From Candidatus Anammoxibacter sp. (GTDB taxonomy: Bacteria; Planctomycetota; Brocadiia; Brocadiales; Anammoxibacteraceae), in NCBI GenBank assembly GCA_021777055.1, contig JAIQZO010000015.1, positions 1-60,965 on the forward strand: a stretch of 60,965 bases of DNA, in the 5' to 3' direction. This document shows, one piece after another, positions 1 through 8,168 of the stretch. The translations under genes and the position numbers were made by a program. The notes beneath the pieces are model-generated. The model was not told the origin of the DNA and made no database searches. It was given only the letters and a program-made list of their open reading frames with translations. How positions within the stretch are numbered: position 1 is the first letter of the stretch; the number at the start of each line of letters is the position of its first letter.

Positions 1-153
1 TTTAGGCATTTTAGGCATTTTAGGCATTTTAGGCATTTTAGGCATTTTAGGCATTTTAGGCATTTTAGGCATTTTAGGCATTTTAGGCATTTTAGGCATT
101 TTAGGCATTTTAGGCATTTTAGGCATTTTAGGCATTTTAGGCACTTTAGGCAC
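1..153. repeat. 9-bp tandem repeat (ATTTTAGGC)n
   Basis: Seventeen successive copies of AGGC occur at exact 9-base spacing. The unit is ATTTTAGGC, except that the last full unit begins ACTTTAGGC. The array runs off the left edge, so its full length is unknown, and it stops four bases before the oppB start codon. Because 9 is a multiple of 3 the reverse strand reads as an open (Met-Pro-Lys)n frame with an ATG in every unit. No spacers are present, so it is not a CRISPR array. Degenerate 9-base relatives occur near the right edge (60508-60606). Confidence 0.97.
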
Positions 154-156
154 TAA

Positions 157-1071
157 ATGATTAGATATATAATTCACAGGTTCGCATGGTTAGTTATTAT
201 TCTCTTAATTATCTCCACCGTATCGTTCTTTATAATGCGTTATACACCCGGAGGGCCTTTTGATAAAGAGCGATCTCTACCTGCGGCAATCGAAAAGAAT
301 ATTCAGGCAAAGTATGACCTTGATAAACCCCTGTTTACTCAATATTTTTTATATCTAAGAAATCTCTGTAAGGGAGACCTTGGACCTTCATTTAAATATC
401 GGAACCGTACAGTAAATGAAATAATAGGCGGCTCATTTCTGGTTTCCGCACTGTTGGGGGGATTTGCCCTGATCATTGCATTTGATATAGGAATAACAAT
501 CGGAATGATATCTGCCGTAAAACAGAACTCCGCATTTGATTACTTGACTATGTTTATTGCCATGATCGGTATCTCCATGCCGGGCTTCTTTTTAGGAATG
601 CTGCTGCTGATACTGTTCAGCTTCAAGATCGAACTGTTTCCACCTGGAGGGTGGGGAGGAATAAGCCATATAGTATTACCGGTAATTACGCTGGCAGCTC
701 CATTTACTGCTTATATTGCACGTCTTATGAGAACAAGCATGTTAGATGTACTTAAACAGAACTATATACAAACAGCAATAGCAAAAGGGCTGCCTTATAC
801 TAGAGTAATTACAAATCACGCGTTTAAAAACGCAGTACTACCCGTAATCTCGTACATGGGCCCTGCAGCAGCCTCCATATTGACAGGTTCAGTTGTTGTA
901 GAAAAGATATTTGCCATCCCAGGACTGGGTTCCCACTTTGTGAACGGGGCATTAAACAGAGACTACACACTGGTAATGGGAACCGTACTTTTGTATAGTA
1001 CCCTGTTGGTAATACTTAACATTGTTGTTGACATTCTTTATATGTACCTCGACCCAAGGGTAAAGCAATAG
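157..1071 (+). CDS. oppB: Oligopeptide ABC transporter permease OppB
   Basis: Inner-membrane permease subunit of a binding-protein-dependent oligopeptide importer. The 304-residue protein matches the OppB/DppB family over its whole length (E. coli OppB is about 306 residues). It has an N-terminal membrane segment ending in the family motif RYTPGGPF, the GPSFKYRNRTV segment, several further hydrophobic segments, and the EAA-type cytoplasmic loop TAIAKGLP near residue 207 that contacts the ATPase. The C-terminal VNGALNRDY region is also typical. The start is the first ATG after the 9-bp repeat; no clear Shine-Dalgarno sequence is seen, so the repeat itself forms the leader. oppC follows after 3 bases. 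ATPase and binding-protein genes are not adjacent downstream and must lie upstream or elsewhere. Confidence 0.95.
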   Translation: MIRYIIHRFAWLVIILLIISTVSFFIMRYTPGGPFDKERSLPAAIEKNIQAKYDLDKPLFTQYFLYLRNLCKGDLGPSFKYRNRTVNEIIGGSFLVSALLGGFALIIAFDIGITIGMISAVKQNSAFDYLTMFIAMIGISMPGFFLGMLLLILFSFKIELFPPGGWGGISHIVLPVITLAAPFTAYIARLMRTSMLDVLKQNYIQTAIAKGLPYTRVITNHAFKNAVLPVISYMGPAAASILTGSVVVEKIFAIPGLGSHFVNGALNRDYTLVMGTVLLYSTLLVILNIVVDILYMYLDPRVKQ

Positions 1072-1074
1072 AAC

Positions 1075-1965
1075 ATGGAGACCTTAACGGATTCAGACCA
1101 GGCAGACAACACCTTAACTGTTCAGGAAAAAATATGGGCCAGACTATTGGGGAAGAGAGCGGTCGTCATCGGAGGCTCTATTGTTGCCTGCTTTATTATT
1201 ATTGCCATATTGACCCCATGGATAGCGCCATATTCATACGAGGAACAGAGCTTAAGTCGCCAATATCAACCTCCAAGCAATGAGCACCTAATGGGGACAG
1301 ACAGCAAGGGACGAGACCTGCTGACAAGGATAATGTATGGTAGTAGAATCTCCCTAGCAGTTGGGTTTGCCGCAACCAGTGTAAGTATTTTGATAGGGAT
1401 TGCGTATGGCACCATTGCGGGTTACTTTGGAGGCAAGATAGACAATTACATGATGCGTTTTGTTGACATAATGTACGGCATACCATTCATGTTTCTGGTA
1501 ATACTAATGATGACTATTTTGGGAAGAAACATCTATGTATTATTTGTTGCTTTGGGAGCGGTACAATGGTTAACTATGGCCAGGATAGTAAGGGGACAAA
1601 CTGTCACGCTAAAAGAACGTGAGTTTGTTGAAGCAGCAAGGGCGTTGGGCGCAAGTAATTTTAGAATAATAACAAGACACCTCATACCGAACCTCATGGG
1701 GCCTGTTATTGTTTTTGCAACATTAACAATCCCAACTGTAATGCTTGAAGAAGCGTTCCTAAGCTTCCTGGGTTTAGGTGTACAACCACCAATGGCAAGT
1801 TGGGGTTCACTGACCGCAGCTGGCATAGCAGTTACAAGCCCAGTGAAGACTTATTGGTGGTTAATTGTATTCCCGGGATCTGCAATTGCAGTAACTCTTT
1901 TTTCTTTAAACTTTATTGGTGACGGATTAAGGGACGTCATGGATGTACGAAATAACAAATTATGA
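1075..1965 (+). CDS. oppC: Oligopeptide ABC transporter permease OppC
   Basis: Second permease subunit, pairing with OppB to form the transmembrane channel of the oligopeptide importer. It has 296 residues. An N-terminal cytoplasmic stretch of about 28 residues precedes the first membrane helix. GTDSKGRDLLTR follows, then multiple helices, the EAA loop EAARALGAS near residue 187, and the typical end FNFIGDGLRDVMD. The ATG lies 3 bases after the oppB stop, so translation is probably coupled. The stop overlaps the ATG of the next small gene (ATGA). Confidence 0.95.
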   Translation: METLTDSDQADNTLTVQEKIWARLLGKRAVVIGGSIVACFIIIAILTPWIAPYSYEEQSLSRQYQPPSNEHLMGTDSKGRDLLTRIMYGSRISLAVGFAATSVSILIGIAYGTIAGYFGGKIDNYMMRFVDIMYGIPFMFLVILMMTILGRNIYVLFVALGAVQWLTMARIVRGQTVTLKEREFVEAARALGASNFRIITRHLIPNLMGPVIVFATLTIPTVMLEEAFLSFLGLGVQPPMASWGSLTAAGIAVTSPVKTYWWLIVFPGSAIAVTLFSLNFIGDGLRDVMDVRNNKL

Positions 1966-2141
1966 CTAACTTCTTATTTATACTCTCAAGGTTTCTACAG
2001 GTTTTGGGTATTATCCTACTCGCCTATGCACTATATTTTGGAATAGCAGCAGATTCCATGTCAAAAGAACTGATGCTTTTAGGTATAGGAGGTTCTGTAT
2101 TCTACATTGGCTGGGCTATACAAAGATCCAAGTTCAAGTGA
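1962..2141 (+). CDS. Small two-helix membrane protein downstream of oppC
   Basis: A 59-codon frame begins at an ATG overlapping the oppC stop in the classical ATGA arrangement, which strongly suggests it is translated in the opp operon. The product is hydrophobic. One helix lies around residues 11-30 (containing LGIILLAYALYFG) and a second around residues 37-53, ending in a basic tail (QRSKFK). I do not recognise the family. It could be a small accessory of the transporter or an unrelated inner-membrane microprotein carried in the operon. Support comes from the overlap, the membrane-like composition and the hairpin just after it. Confidence 0.65.
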   Translation: MTNFLFILSRFLQVLGIILLAYALYFGIAADSMSKELMLLGIGGSVFYIGWAIQRSKFK

Positions 2142-2162
2142 TCGATCCTTTATCACCTTCAT

Positions 2163-2191
2163 ACAGGAACAGTTTGCAAGACTGTTCCTGT
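2163..2191 (+). terminator. Hairpin after the opp operon
   Basis: A perfect 10-bp stem (ACAGGAACAG / CTGTTCCTGT) with a 9-base loop begins 22 bases after the small membrane gene. No U-run follows, so it may be a weak or factor-dependent terminator, or a processing or attenuation hairpin for the next gene, whose first possible ATG is at 2193. Confidence 0.5.
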
Positions 2192-2192
2192 A

Positions 2193-2852
2193 ATGAAATC
2201 TAAAACATTTCTCACAACAAATTTAATGCAAAGAATAATCATTATCACGATAATTGTAACAGGTTACCACGTAGTACTAATGTTATTATCCGGCTTATCT
2301 CCATATGATCAATTACTTACTAACAATCTATTCGCAAATGAAAACCAGAGTAAACATTCTTTGACTTTTAACAGAAAGGATGAAAACAATATGAATCTCA
2401 CAATAAAAAGTACAGCATTTAAAGAAGGTGGCCATATTCCAGACAAATACACGTGCGATGGCATGGACATATCACCCCCGTTGTCATGGTCAGACATTCC
2501 TGAAGGCACACAAAGTTTAGCATTAATAAGCGATGATCCGGATGCCCCAATGGGAACATGGGTACATTGGGTAATTTATGATATCCCTGCAGAAATTGAA
2601 AGTCTACCGGAATCAGTACCTGCGGAAGAGACGCTTCAGGACAACACAAAACAGGGGAAAAACGACTTTGGCAGGATAGGATATGGTGGACCTTGCCCCC
2701 CAGGAGGAACACATAGATATTTCTTCAAACTTTATGCTCTGGACACAAAACTAAACCTCAAGCCAGGATTAACTAAAGCTAAACTACTTAAAGCCATGGA
2801 TGGTCATATATTGGGGGAGGGTAAACTTATGGGTAAGTACAAAAGAGGTTGA
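2193..2852 (+). CDS. YbhB/YbcL family PEBP-like protein
   Basis: Member of the bacterial phosphatidylethanolamine-binding-like family (YbhB/YbcL, Raf kinase inhibitor-like). Biochemical role is unknown. The conserved fold begins at residue 67 (NLTIKSTAF) and contains the ligand-pocket motifs DDPDAP, THWVIYDIP-like WVHWVIYDIP and GGPCPPGGTHRY. The start is uncertain. ATG 2193 abuts a strong hairpin; ATG 2229 would give a plausible signal peptide or anchor (MQRIIIITIIVTG); ATG 2391, preceded by AAAGGATG, would give a 153-residue cytoplasmic YbhB form. The hydrophobic segment in frame upstream favours an exported YbcL-type product. Confidence 0.85.
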   Translation: MKSKTFLTTNLMQRIIIITIIVTGYHVVLMLLSGLSPYDQLLTNNLFANENQSKHSLTFNRKDENNMNLTIKSTAFKEGGHIPDKYTCDGMDISPPLSWSDIPEGTQSLALISDDPDAPMGTWVHWVIYDIPAEIESLPESVPAEETLQDNTKQGKNDFGRIGYGGPCPPGGTHRYFFKLYALDTKLNLKPGLTKAKLLKAMDGHILGEGKLMGKYKRG

Positions 2853-2870
2853 AGAGAACATTAAATCGTC

Positions 2871-3055
2871 ATACTCAAAGTGATTGTAAACTCTCCATTT
2901 AATGATCCGTCTTTCGATTATCTTTGAAAGCTTTATTCTGTCCGTGCTTTCATTAATGTAAACTAATGTTACACTTGTAAATGTACTCTATCAAAACATA
3001 CAGATCCAACCAAGATCTGAATCATTAAATGGTGCATTTCCAATCACTTAAGTAT
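2871..3055. mobile_element. MITE-like element, copy 1
   Basis: A roughly 185-bp non-coding element has imperfect terminal inverted repeats of about 37 bp. The left end starts ATACTCAAAGTGATTG and the reverse-complemented right end starts ATACTTAAGTGATTGG; both share CCATTTAATGAT further in. The interior aligns throughout with the element at 15722-15901 in opposite orientation: both contain CTTTCG, TATCTTTG, CGTGCTTTC, a TACAC-type central palindrome and ACATACA. It encodes no transposase and would need one in trans. Confidence 0.75.
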
Positions 3056-3066
3056 GTTTTCATTCC

Positions 3067-3115
3067 ACAAAAAAACCCTTAAAGCCAGCTATAAAAACAA
3101 GTTGGCTTTAAGGGT
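3067..3115 (-). terminator. Rho-independent terminator of the cytochrome gene
   Basis: Read on the minus strand, a 13-bp perfect stem (ACCCTTAAAGCCA / TGGCTTTAAGGGT, loop about 15 bases) is followed by a run of T. It lies about 40 bases after the stop of the minus-strand cytochrome gene and is a canonical intrinsic terminator. Confidence 0.88.
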
Positions 3116-3155
3116 CTATATTAATATAGCTCTTATACTTTCAGGTATAACAGTA

Positions 3156-3545
3156 TTATTTTTTACCAAAATTCCTAACAATCGCTACGAGTTTATTAAT
3201 CGCACCTTCTGAAATCCTACCACGGCATGCTGTACAGTTATCAGAACCCATATTTGTGTGCTCAAGTAACTGTGCATCTGTTCTTGAAGCCTGCCATTCA
3301 GGACTAGTGAAATCAGGCACACCTTTTGCTTTTCCAACTGAAGTACCCTTACCACCATTACCATGACAGTAGTAGCAAGCATCCAAAGTACCAAATGATC
3401 CCTGAATACTTCCTGGAATAAATATGTAATAAATATTCTTTGTAGGCTGTTCTAACAAATCAACATCCCCAGCAAAACTTGGAGCGCTTATTGAAAATGA
3501 TATGCATGCAAATGCTGCAACGCAGTATAACCAAAATCTCTTCAT
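3156..3545 (-). CDS. Exported monohaem cytochrome c (class I-like) with a CxxCR motif
   Basis: Small periplasmic electron carrier. The ATG at 3545 is chosen because AAAGGAGA lies just upstream; an earlier ATG would only add a non-signal extension. A signal peptide (MKRFWLYCVAAFA to SFAGD) precedes one haem-binding motif, CYYCH, followed by GNGGKGTS as in c553-type cytochromes. Near the C terminus, where class I cytochromes usually carry the methionine ligand, the sequence reads CTACRGRISEGAINKLVAIVRNF. That is a CxxC pair followed by Arg instead of His, so the sixth ligand is not evident. It is followed by a strong terminator and preceded by two more cytochrome genes on the same strand. Confidence 0.87.
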   Translation of the reverse strand: MKRFWLYCVAAFACISFSISAPSFAGDVDLLEQPTKNIYYIFIPGSIQGSFGTLDACYYCHGNGGKGTSVGKAKGVPDFTSPEWQASRTDAQLLEHTNMGSDNCTACRGRISEGAINKLVAIVRNFGKK

Positions 3546-3628
3546 ATTAAAAATTCTCCTTTCAGAAAACAATTCTTTATTTATGATCTATTATATTCTT
3601 CTAAATGTTTATAAATGTCACAAAACAA

Positions 3629-4060
3629 TTATGGAGAAAGGTGTGTCTTTTGTGATTGATCCCATTCATAAATCATATGACAAGCTCTGCAAGACAAGAA
3701 AACAAATCTGTAAGAATAACCAATATCTTCAATTGCTGCTTCACCTTTTGCTTTTGCGGCTTTTACGATATCACCAGCGTGAATCTGTAGCAAACTGCTG
3801 ATATTTGAATAGTTTTTGTCACGGCCGTGTTTCGCCATACGTTCTTTTTCTGCGTCAAGTATCTGTTGCCCAGCAATAGCAATCTTATCAAACTCTTCGT
3901 CTAATACACCCAACTGACCAGCATAATCTTTAAATATCAAAAAGCTGTCACGCTCTGCCCTGCAAAGGTCCTTCTCTGAGTCATAAGCAAATGAAGTTGA
4001 TCCTGCAAAAAGCGTAATTGCTAATGCGGCTATTCCGAATAACCAGAATCTTTTTACCAT
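3629..4060 (-). CDS. Exported cytochrome c' (class II) like protein
   Basis: Periplasmic monohaem cytochrome with the haem motif CRACH near the C terminus, the arrangement of class II (c'-type) four-helix-bundle cytochromes. The start at 4060 follows GAGGAGGAG. A signal peptide (MVKRFWLFGIAALAIT to SFAYD) gives a mature protein of about 120 residues. The body is helical with many Ala/Lys/Glu residues. Role is inferred as electron transfer or gas/nitric-oxide binding; nothing in the sequence fixes the partner. The signal peptide resembles that of the gene at 3156-3545, suggesting a shared export route and a related origin of the leader. Confidence 0.87.
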   Translation of the reverse strand: MVKRFWLFGIAALAITLFAGSTSFAYDSEKDLCRAERDSFLIFKDYAGQLGVLDEEFDKIAIAGQQILDAEKERMAKHGRDKNYSNISSLLQIHAGDIVKAAKAKGEAAIEDIGYSYRFVFLSCRACHMIYEWDQSQKTHLSP

Positions 4061-4485
4061 TATGTTTCTCCTCCTCATTTTTATATCTAAATACCACAAA
4101 ACTTTAAGAAAATTACTTAAAAACTTGATATAGCAATAACATTAGAATTGAACAATTTATCTCCTTTTGTTTTATTTCACCTCCCCTCCTTCCTTTCTTT
4201 GTTTTTTTCTATTTATTTGTTCAACTGTATAATTATGCAGCGATCAGTGTATACAGCTACCCCAATTTAGATCTAAGAACAAATACAACTTTGAAACATT
4301 TTTGTTAACGACCGAAAACTATACATCAATAAAGACAAAGTATTGTATAAATTTGGCCATAAAATACAAGGAATATTATAAACCGGAGGTAAGTCGCCCC
4401 ACAGAACAATGATATTTATATATTATATTTCCGGAATCTGCAAACAAAATATATTAACTATATGATATTAAATCAAAATCGATAT
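4061..4485. other. Intergenic region between cytochrome genes
   Basis: No gene is seen. On the minus strand, positions 4150-4205 form a purine-rich leader with several Shine-Dalgarno-like stretches (AAGGAGGGGAGG, AAAAGGAG) that precede only very short frames. AT-rich sequence at 4210-4480 probably contains the promoter for the class II cytochrome gene. Confidence 0.4.
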
Positions 4486-4995
4486 TTAATCTGGTTTGCC
4501 CCAGTCTTTAAAAATACCTTCCTCGCGTCTGTGTTTCTTTTTTGGATAGAGGTTAGGATAAATATGTATGTTAAGTAACCTATGGCACTCTGCACATGAA
4601 TTCCTCAATTTTCTCACCTGCCACTGCACGTCCTCAAGTGCCCCATCCTTTCCCCTCTTCTTGTTTGCAATATCTGCCATTTTTTGCGCGGCATCCCTCA
4701 TGGCCTCCATCAGATCTTCATATTTTTTGTTATCAGGCCTGCCGTACTTTGCCTGAACCTCTTTAGTCAATCTTGAAACAACAGTACCCGAATCATAAAG
4801 GATGTCCCACTCCTCATCGCTATAATCATAATACCCTGAAATAGCCTCACTTTTTTTATAACTTCTATCAATGTCTACCATTAATCTCGTCAATTCACTT
4901 GATGCCTTCTTTTCAGCAGAAAAGGCCACCTGATTTATAGTAACCAAAAGTGCAACAAATGAAAGAAATATCAAGAAATTCTTAATCTTTAACAA
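4486..4995 (-). CDS. Exported cytochrome c' (class II) like protein
   Basis: Second class II-type monohaem cytochrome, 169 residues. It has a signal peptide (MLKIKNFLIFLSFVALL to AFSAE), an alpha-helical body, and CAECH about 35 residues from the C terminus, followed by a basic tail (YPKKKHRREEG). The start is a TTG at 4995 placed 9 bases after AGGAGG; no ATG fits. The long charged tail after the haem site is unusual for cytochrome c' and could be a docking segment. It is on the same strand as the other two cytochromes but separated by about 425 bases, so it is probably transcribed separately. Confidence 0.83.
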   Translation of the reverse strand: MLKIKNFLIFLSFVALLVTINQVAFSAEKKASSELTRLMVDIDRSYKKSEAISGYYDYSDEEWDILYDSGTVVSRLTKEVQAKYGRPDNKKYEDLMEAMRDAAQKMADIANKKRGKDGALEDVQWQVRKLRNSCAECHRLLNIHIYPNLYPKKKHRREEGIFKDWGKPD

Positions 4996-5354
4996 TATAA
5001 TACCCCTCCTTACATCAATAATTAACTAACGATTTCTATCTAGAAATTCTTAAAAATTTGTTAGCTATTACATCAAATTTAATTAGCAAAGTCAAACAAT
5101 AATTGCCAGTATAATAGGATAGCCGTTTCACTTATTTAAGAAAATTATTGGATTAAAGATTCAGAAGGTAAATCTTACTATCTTTGGATATTATCTTATT
5201 AAATAGAATTTACCGCTAACCCGTTATAATTACTTTGCATATAAAATGATGCATAATTATAATGCCAGATTTGATATACTAATACAAACATTATAGAGGT
5301 ATAAATCGACGTAATAACTGTTAAAAAAATTTAACTTTTTTAGGATCAACACAA
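4996..5354. other. Intergenic region upstream of proS
   Basis: No open frame or RNA gene is recognised. This is the divergent promoter region between the minus-strand cytochrome gene and proS. A TATAAT hexamer occurs near 5224 but lacks a clear -35 partner. Confidence 0.4.
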
Positions 5355-7091
5355 ATGAAATGGAGTCAAACTCTAATACCTACATTAAAAGAAGAACCGG
5401 CCGAAGCAGAGGTCGTCAGCCACAAGCTAATGATAAGAGCTGGAATGATCAGAAAACTGTCATCAGGAGTATATTCATACCTTCCGCTGGGATTCCGAGT
5501 ATTAAATAAAGTAATTAATATTATACGTCAGGAGATGGAAAAAGCAGGAGCTATTGAGGTTTTTCTACCAGCACTACAACCTGTAAATTTCTTAGAAAAG
5601 AGCGGGAGACTTGAAGTGTTTGGTGAGGATCTTATTCAATTCAAAGATCGAAACGCAAAAAAGACCGCTTTGGGCCCTACCCATGAAGAGGTAATAACCG
5701 ATCTGGTAGGAAATTGTGTAACAACGTACAAACAGCTTCCTCTAACCCTATTTCAGATACAGACAAAGTTCAGGGATGAGATCAGACCAAGGTGCGGAGT
5801 TCTTCGCAGTAAAGAGTTTCTTATGAAGGACGCATACAGCTTTGATACGTCGACTTCCGGGCTGAATAAGAGTTATAGCAAGATGTATGATGCTTATTGC
5901 CGCATTTTTGATAGATGTCAGTCAAACTATATGGTGGTTGAAGCGGATTCTGGCGCAATGGGCGGAGATGTTTCACATGAGTTCATGGCACCATGTGATT
6001 CTGGAGATGACCTATTAATCGTCTGTACTGAATGCAGTTATAAATCAAATATAGAAAAAGCAAGCGCGGTCCAAATAAATGCACCGTTGGATGGAAATAC
6101 GGAACCAGACAAATCGAGTTTTAAAACACCGGAAGAGGTTCATACACCTAATACGTCAACAATAAATGATGTAAGTAGTTTCCTGAACATTAAACCGGAT
6201 AATATAGTAAAAACATTAATTTACAGTACATCAGATGAAGTTATCGCCGTCCTGATCAGAGGTGATTATGATGTTAACGAAGCCAAACTAAAAGGGGTGC
6301 TTGGTGCTGGAGAACTGAACCTCGCGGATAACGGCACAATAGAGAAAGTTACAGGTGGACCTGTGGGTTTCTGTGGGCCGGTAGGGCTAAAAGAAGTTAA
6401 GATTATAGCTGATCACTCCATTGCAAACCTAATGAACTTCGCTACAGGAGCGAATAAACAGGATTACCATTTAATAAACGTTAACATAGACAGTGACTTT
6501 AAAGTAGACCAGTTTGAGGACATAAGGTACGTTGTGGATGGCGACAAATGCCCTAAGTGTGAAAAGGAGCTTAATATCATACACGGTATCGAACTAGGCC
6601 ATGTCTTTAAACTAGGGACCAAATATACCGAAGCGTTCAATGCTACGTATCTGGACTCCAAAGGAAAAGGAGCACCCATTATCATGGGTTGTTACGGAAT
6701 CGGAGTAAACCGCATAATTGCATCAACAATAGAAAACTCCCATGATGAAAACGGGATAATCTGGCCCATATCAATCGCCCCATACCATATCCTGATTACA
6801 GCCTTGAATCCATCAGATCCAGACATAATTAAAGGAGCACAAACAATCTATGAGTGGCTAATCACTGAAGGTTTTGAGGTCCTCTTTGATGATAGAGACC
6901 TGCGACCTGGTTTTAAATTTAAAGATGCAGACCTGATAGGAATCCCCATAAGGATAACCGTAGGAAAGAGCTTTAAATCTTCAGGTGAAGTTGAAATCAA
7001 ATTGCGAAAAGACGAGGACAAATGCCTTGTACCAATGAATAATACCGTCGCAGAGGTAAAAAAACTTTTTGATGCTATTAGTAAAGTATAA
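5355..7091 (+). CDS. proS: Prolyl-tRNA synthetase, bacterial type with editing domain
   Basis: Charges tRNA-Pro in the cytoplasm and, through an inserted YbaK-like domain, deacylates misacylated Ala-tRNA-Pro. The 578 residues match bacterial-type ProRS. Class II motif 1 lies near residue 60, motif 2 (FRDEIRPR, KEFLMKDAYSFD) near 137-162, the editing insertion spans about 220-400 (KTLIY, GPVGFCGPVG), and motif 3 (GCYGIGVNRII) lies near 447. An anticodon-binding domain completes the protein (LFDDRDLRPGFKFKDADLIG). ATG 5355 follows AGGA. The stop overlaps the next start (TAATG), giving a two-gene operon with the DUF4416 gene. Confidence 0.98.
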   Translation: MKWSQTLIPTLKEEPAEAEVVSHKLMIRAGMIRKLSSGVYSYLPLGFRVLNKVINIIRQEMEKAGAIEVFLPALQPVNFLEKSGRLEVFGEDLIQFKDRNAKKTALGPTHEEVITDLVGNCVTTYKQLPLTLFQIQTKFRDEIRPRCGVLRSKEFLMKDAYSFDTSTSGLNKSYSKMYDAYCRIFDRCQSNYMVVEADSGAMGGDVSHEFMAPCDSGDDLLIVCTECSYKSNIEKASAVQINAPLDGNTEPDKSSFKTPEEVHTPNTSTINDVSSFLNIKPDNIVKTLIYSTSDEVIAVLIRGDYDVNEAKLKGVLGAGELNLADNGTIEKVTGGPVGFCGPVGLKEVKIIADHSIANLMNFATGANKQDYHLINVNIDSDFKVDQFEDIRYVVDGDKCPKCEKELNIIHGIELGHVFKLGTKYTEAFNATYLDSKGKGAPIIMGCYGIGVNRIIASTIENSHDENGIIWPISIAPYHILITALNPSDPDIIKGAQTIYEWLITEGFEVLFDDRDLRPGFKFKDADLIGIPIRITVGKSFKSSGEVEIKLRKDEDKCLVPMNNTVAEVKKLFDAISKV

Positions 7092-7627
7092 TGGGGAAAA
7101 TTTCAGAACCAGAGCCGGTAAACCTTGTCATAGGTATGCTATCGGGTATCCCTGATACATTTGAAACGGTAGAGACGGAACTTGAAAAGCAGTACGGCCC
7201 CATTGATATTAAAAGCGACCTCATCCAGTTTACACGCACAAAGTATTACCAGGCGGAGATGGGCAGTAATATAATGCGTAAGTTTATAGGATTTAAAGAG
7301 CTGATAGACCCCGTAACCCTGGCATCAATAAAGATTGTATCAAATGAACTGGAAACCCAAATAAGCAGCAATAACAGGTACAATCTTGAACGCGTAATCA
7401 ACATCGACCCGGGATACCTATGCAAAAGTAGGATAATACTGGCAAGCACAAAGGACTTCTCACACCGTATCTATCTGCGGGACGGTATATTTGCAGAAGT
7501 AACCCTTATGTACAGCAGCAAGGAAAGATCTTACAAACATCTGCAATGGACATTTCCTGATTACAGAACAGATGAATACATTAGTTTCTTTAATAGAGTC
7601 AGGGAGTTATATATAAAGAAGTTTTAA
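7091..7627 (+). CDS. DUF4416 family protein
   Basis: Conserved cytoplasmic protein of 178 residues, of the DUF4416 family by its pattern: FTRTKYYQAEMG near residue 48, KRFIGF-like RKFIGFKEL, NIDPGYL near 105, LASTKDFSHRIYL near 117 and the C-terminal WTFPDYRT. Function is unknown; database entries sometimes call it GTP-binding, but no Walker motif is visible. Its ATG overlaps the proS stop, so it is translationally coupled to the synthetase. The link could be functional or could simply reflect the operon. Confidence 0.85.
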   Translation: MGKISEPEPVNLVIGMLSGIPDTFETVETELEKQYGPIDIKSDLIQFTRTKYYQAEMGSNIMRKFIGFKELIDPVTLASIKIVSNELETQISSNNRYNLERVINIDPGYLCKSRIILASTKDFSHRIYLRDGIFAEVTLMYSSKERSYKHLQWTFPDYRTDEYISFFNRVRELYIKKF

Positions 7628-7727
7628 TTAAAATGCACTCTACAGTTGTCTAAAATGATATAAATGGAAAAAAGCCTCTTGCAATAAAAACTGCACACAA
7701 TACAATACACATAAGGAGGTGTATTAC

Positions 7728-7943
7728 ATGCACACAAATGTTGTATTGGATGATAATTTAGTAAAAGATGCACTATCAATATCAGGTATAAGTACAAAGA
7801 AAGAGCTAATAACGGTTGCATTGAAAGAATTCATTAAAAATCGATCCCGATTTGATATCAGAGATTTGAAAGGAAAAATTTCATTTACAAATGGATATGA
7901 CTATAAGTCATTAATGAGATTGTTCAGGGAAAACGTTCTATAA
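7728..7943 (+). CDS. VapB-type antitoxin with altered C terminus, orphan
   Basis: Type II antitoxin of the VapB (DUF2191) family. ATG 7728 lies 8 bases after AAGGAGG; an in-frame GTG at 7719 overlaps that site and is rejected. The ribbon-helix-helix part (TNVVLDDNLVKDAL, TKKELITVALKEFI) is complete, and the linker ends ISFTNGYDYKSL. No PIN-domain toxin follows. Instead the frame ends within a decayed higA sequence, so the last residues (about MRLFRENVL) may come from that junction. The protein could still bind its own promoter or act against a toxin encoded elsewhere. Confidence 0.75.
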   Translation: MHTNVVLDDNLVKDALSISGISTKKELITVALKEFIKNRSRFDIRDLKGKISFTNGYDYKSLMRLFRENVL

Positions 7944-8095
7944 CACCAAATACAGCTTTAAGGCTATCAAAGTTTTTTGGACTTTCAGAAAGGTTTTGGA
8001 TAAATATTCAGGCAAGATATGATCTTGAAATAGAAAAAGATAGATTAAAGAATCGACTTTATGCAGAAGTGCATATTTACACTCCTGCCATATAA
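7928..8095 (+). pseudogene. C-terminal remnant of a HigA-type antitoxin
   Basis: Starting in a different frame within the end of the vapB-like gene, 55 codons read GKRSITPNTALRLSKFFGLS, then ERFWINIQARYDLEIE and on to a stop. This is the second half of the Xre/HigA helix-turn-helix antitoxin family (typical TALRL...FFG...FW.N.QARYDLE). The first half is missing and there is no start codon or ribosome-binding site, so it is a truncated pseudogene fused to the vapB tail by deletion or recombination. Confidence 0.8.
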
Positions 8096-8168
8096 ACAAT
8101 TTTACCGTGAACCTGCAGATGGCAATCACTTGAGACCAACCACGAATAACTTAGACCAGAATATAATT

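Noticed and set aside
1..153. CRISPR-like array
   Set aside because: The 9-bp units are contiguous with no spacers and no cas genes are nearby; it is a simple tandem repeat.
8061..8168. 36-residue N-terminal extension of the DUF1456 protein
   Set aside because: It overlaps the higA remnant in another frame, and the family begins at Met 8169.
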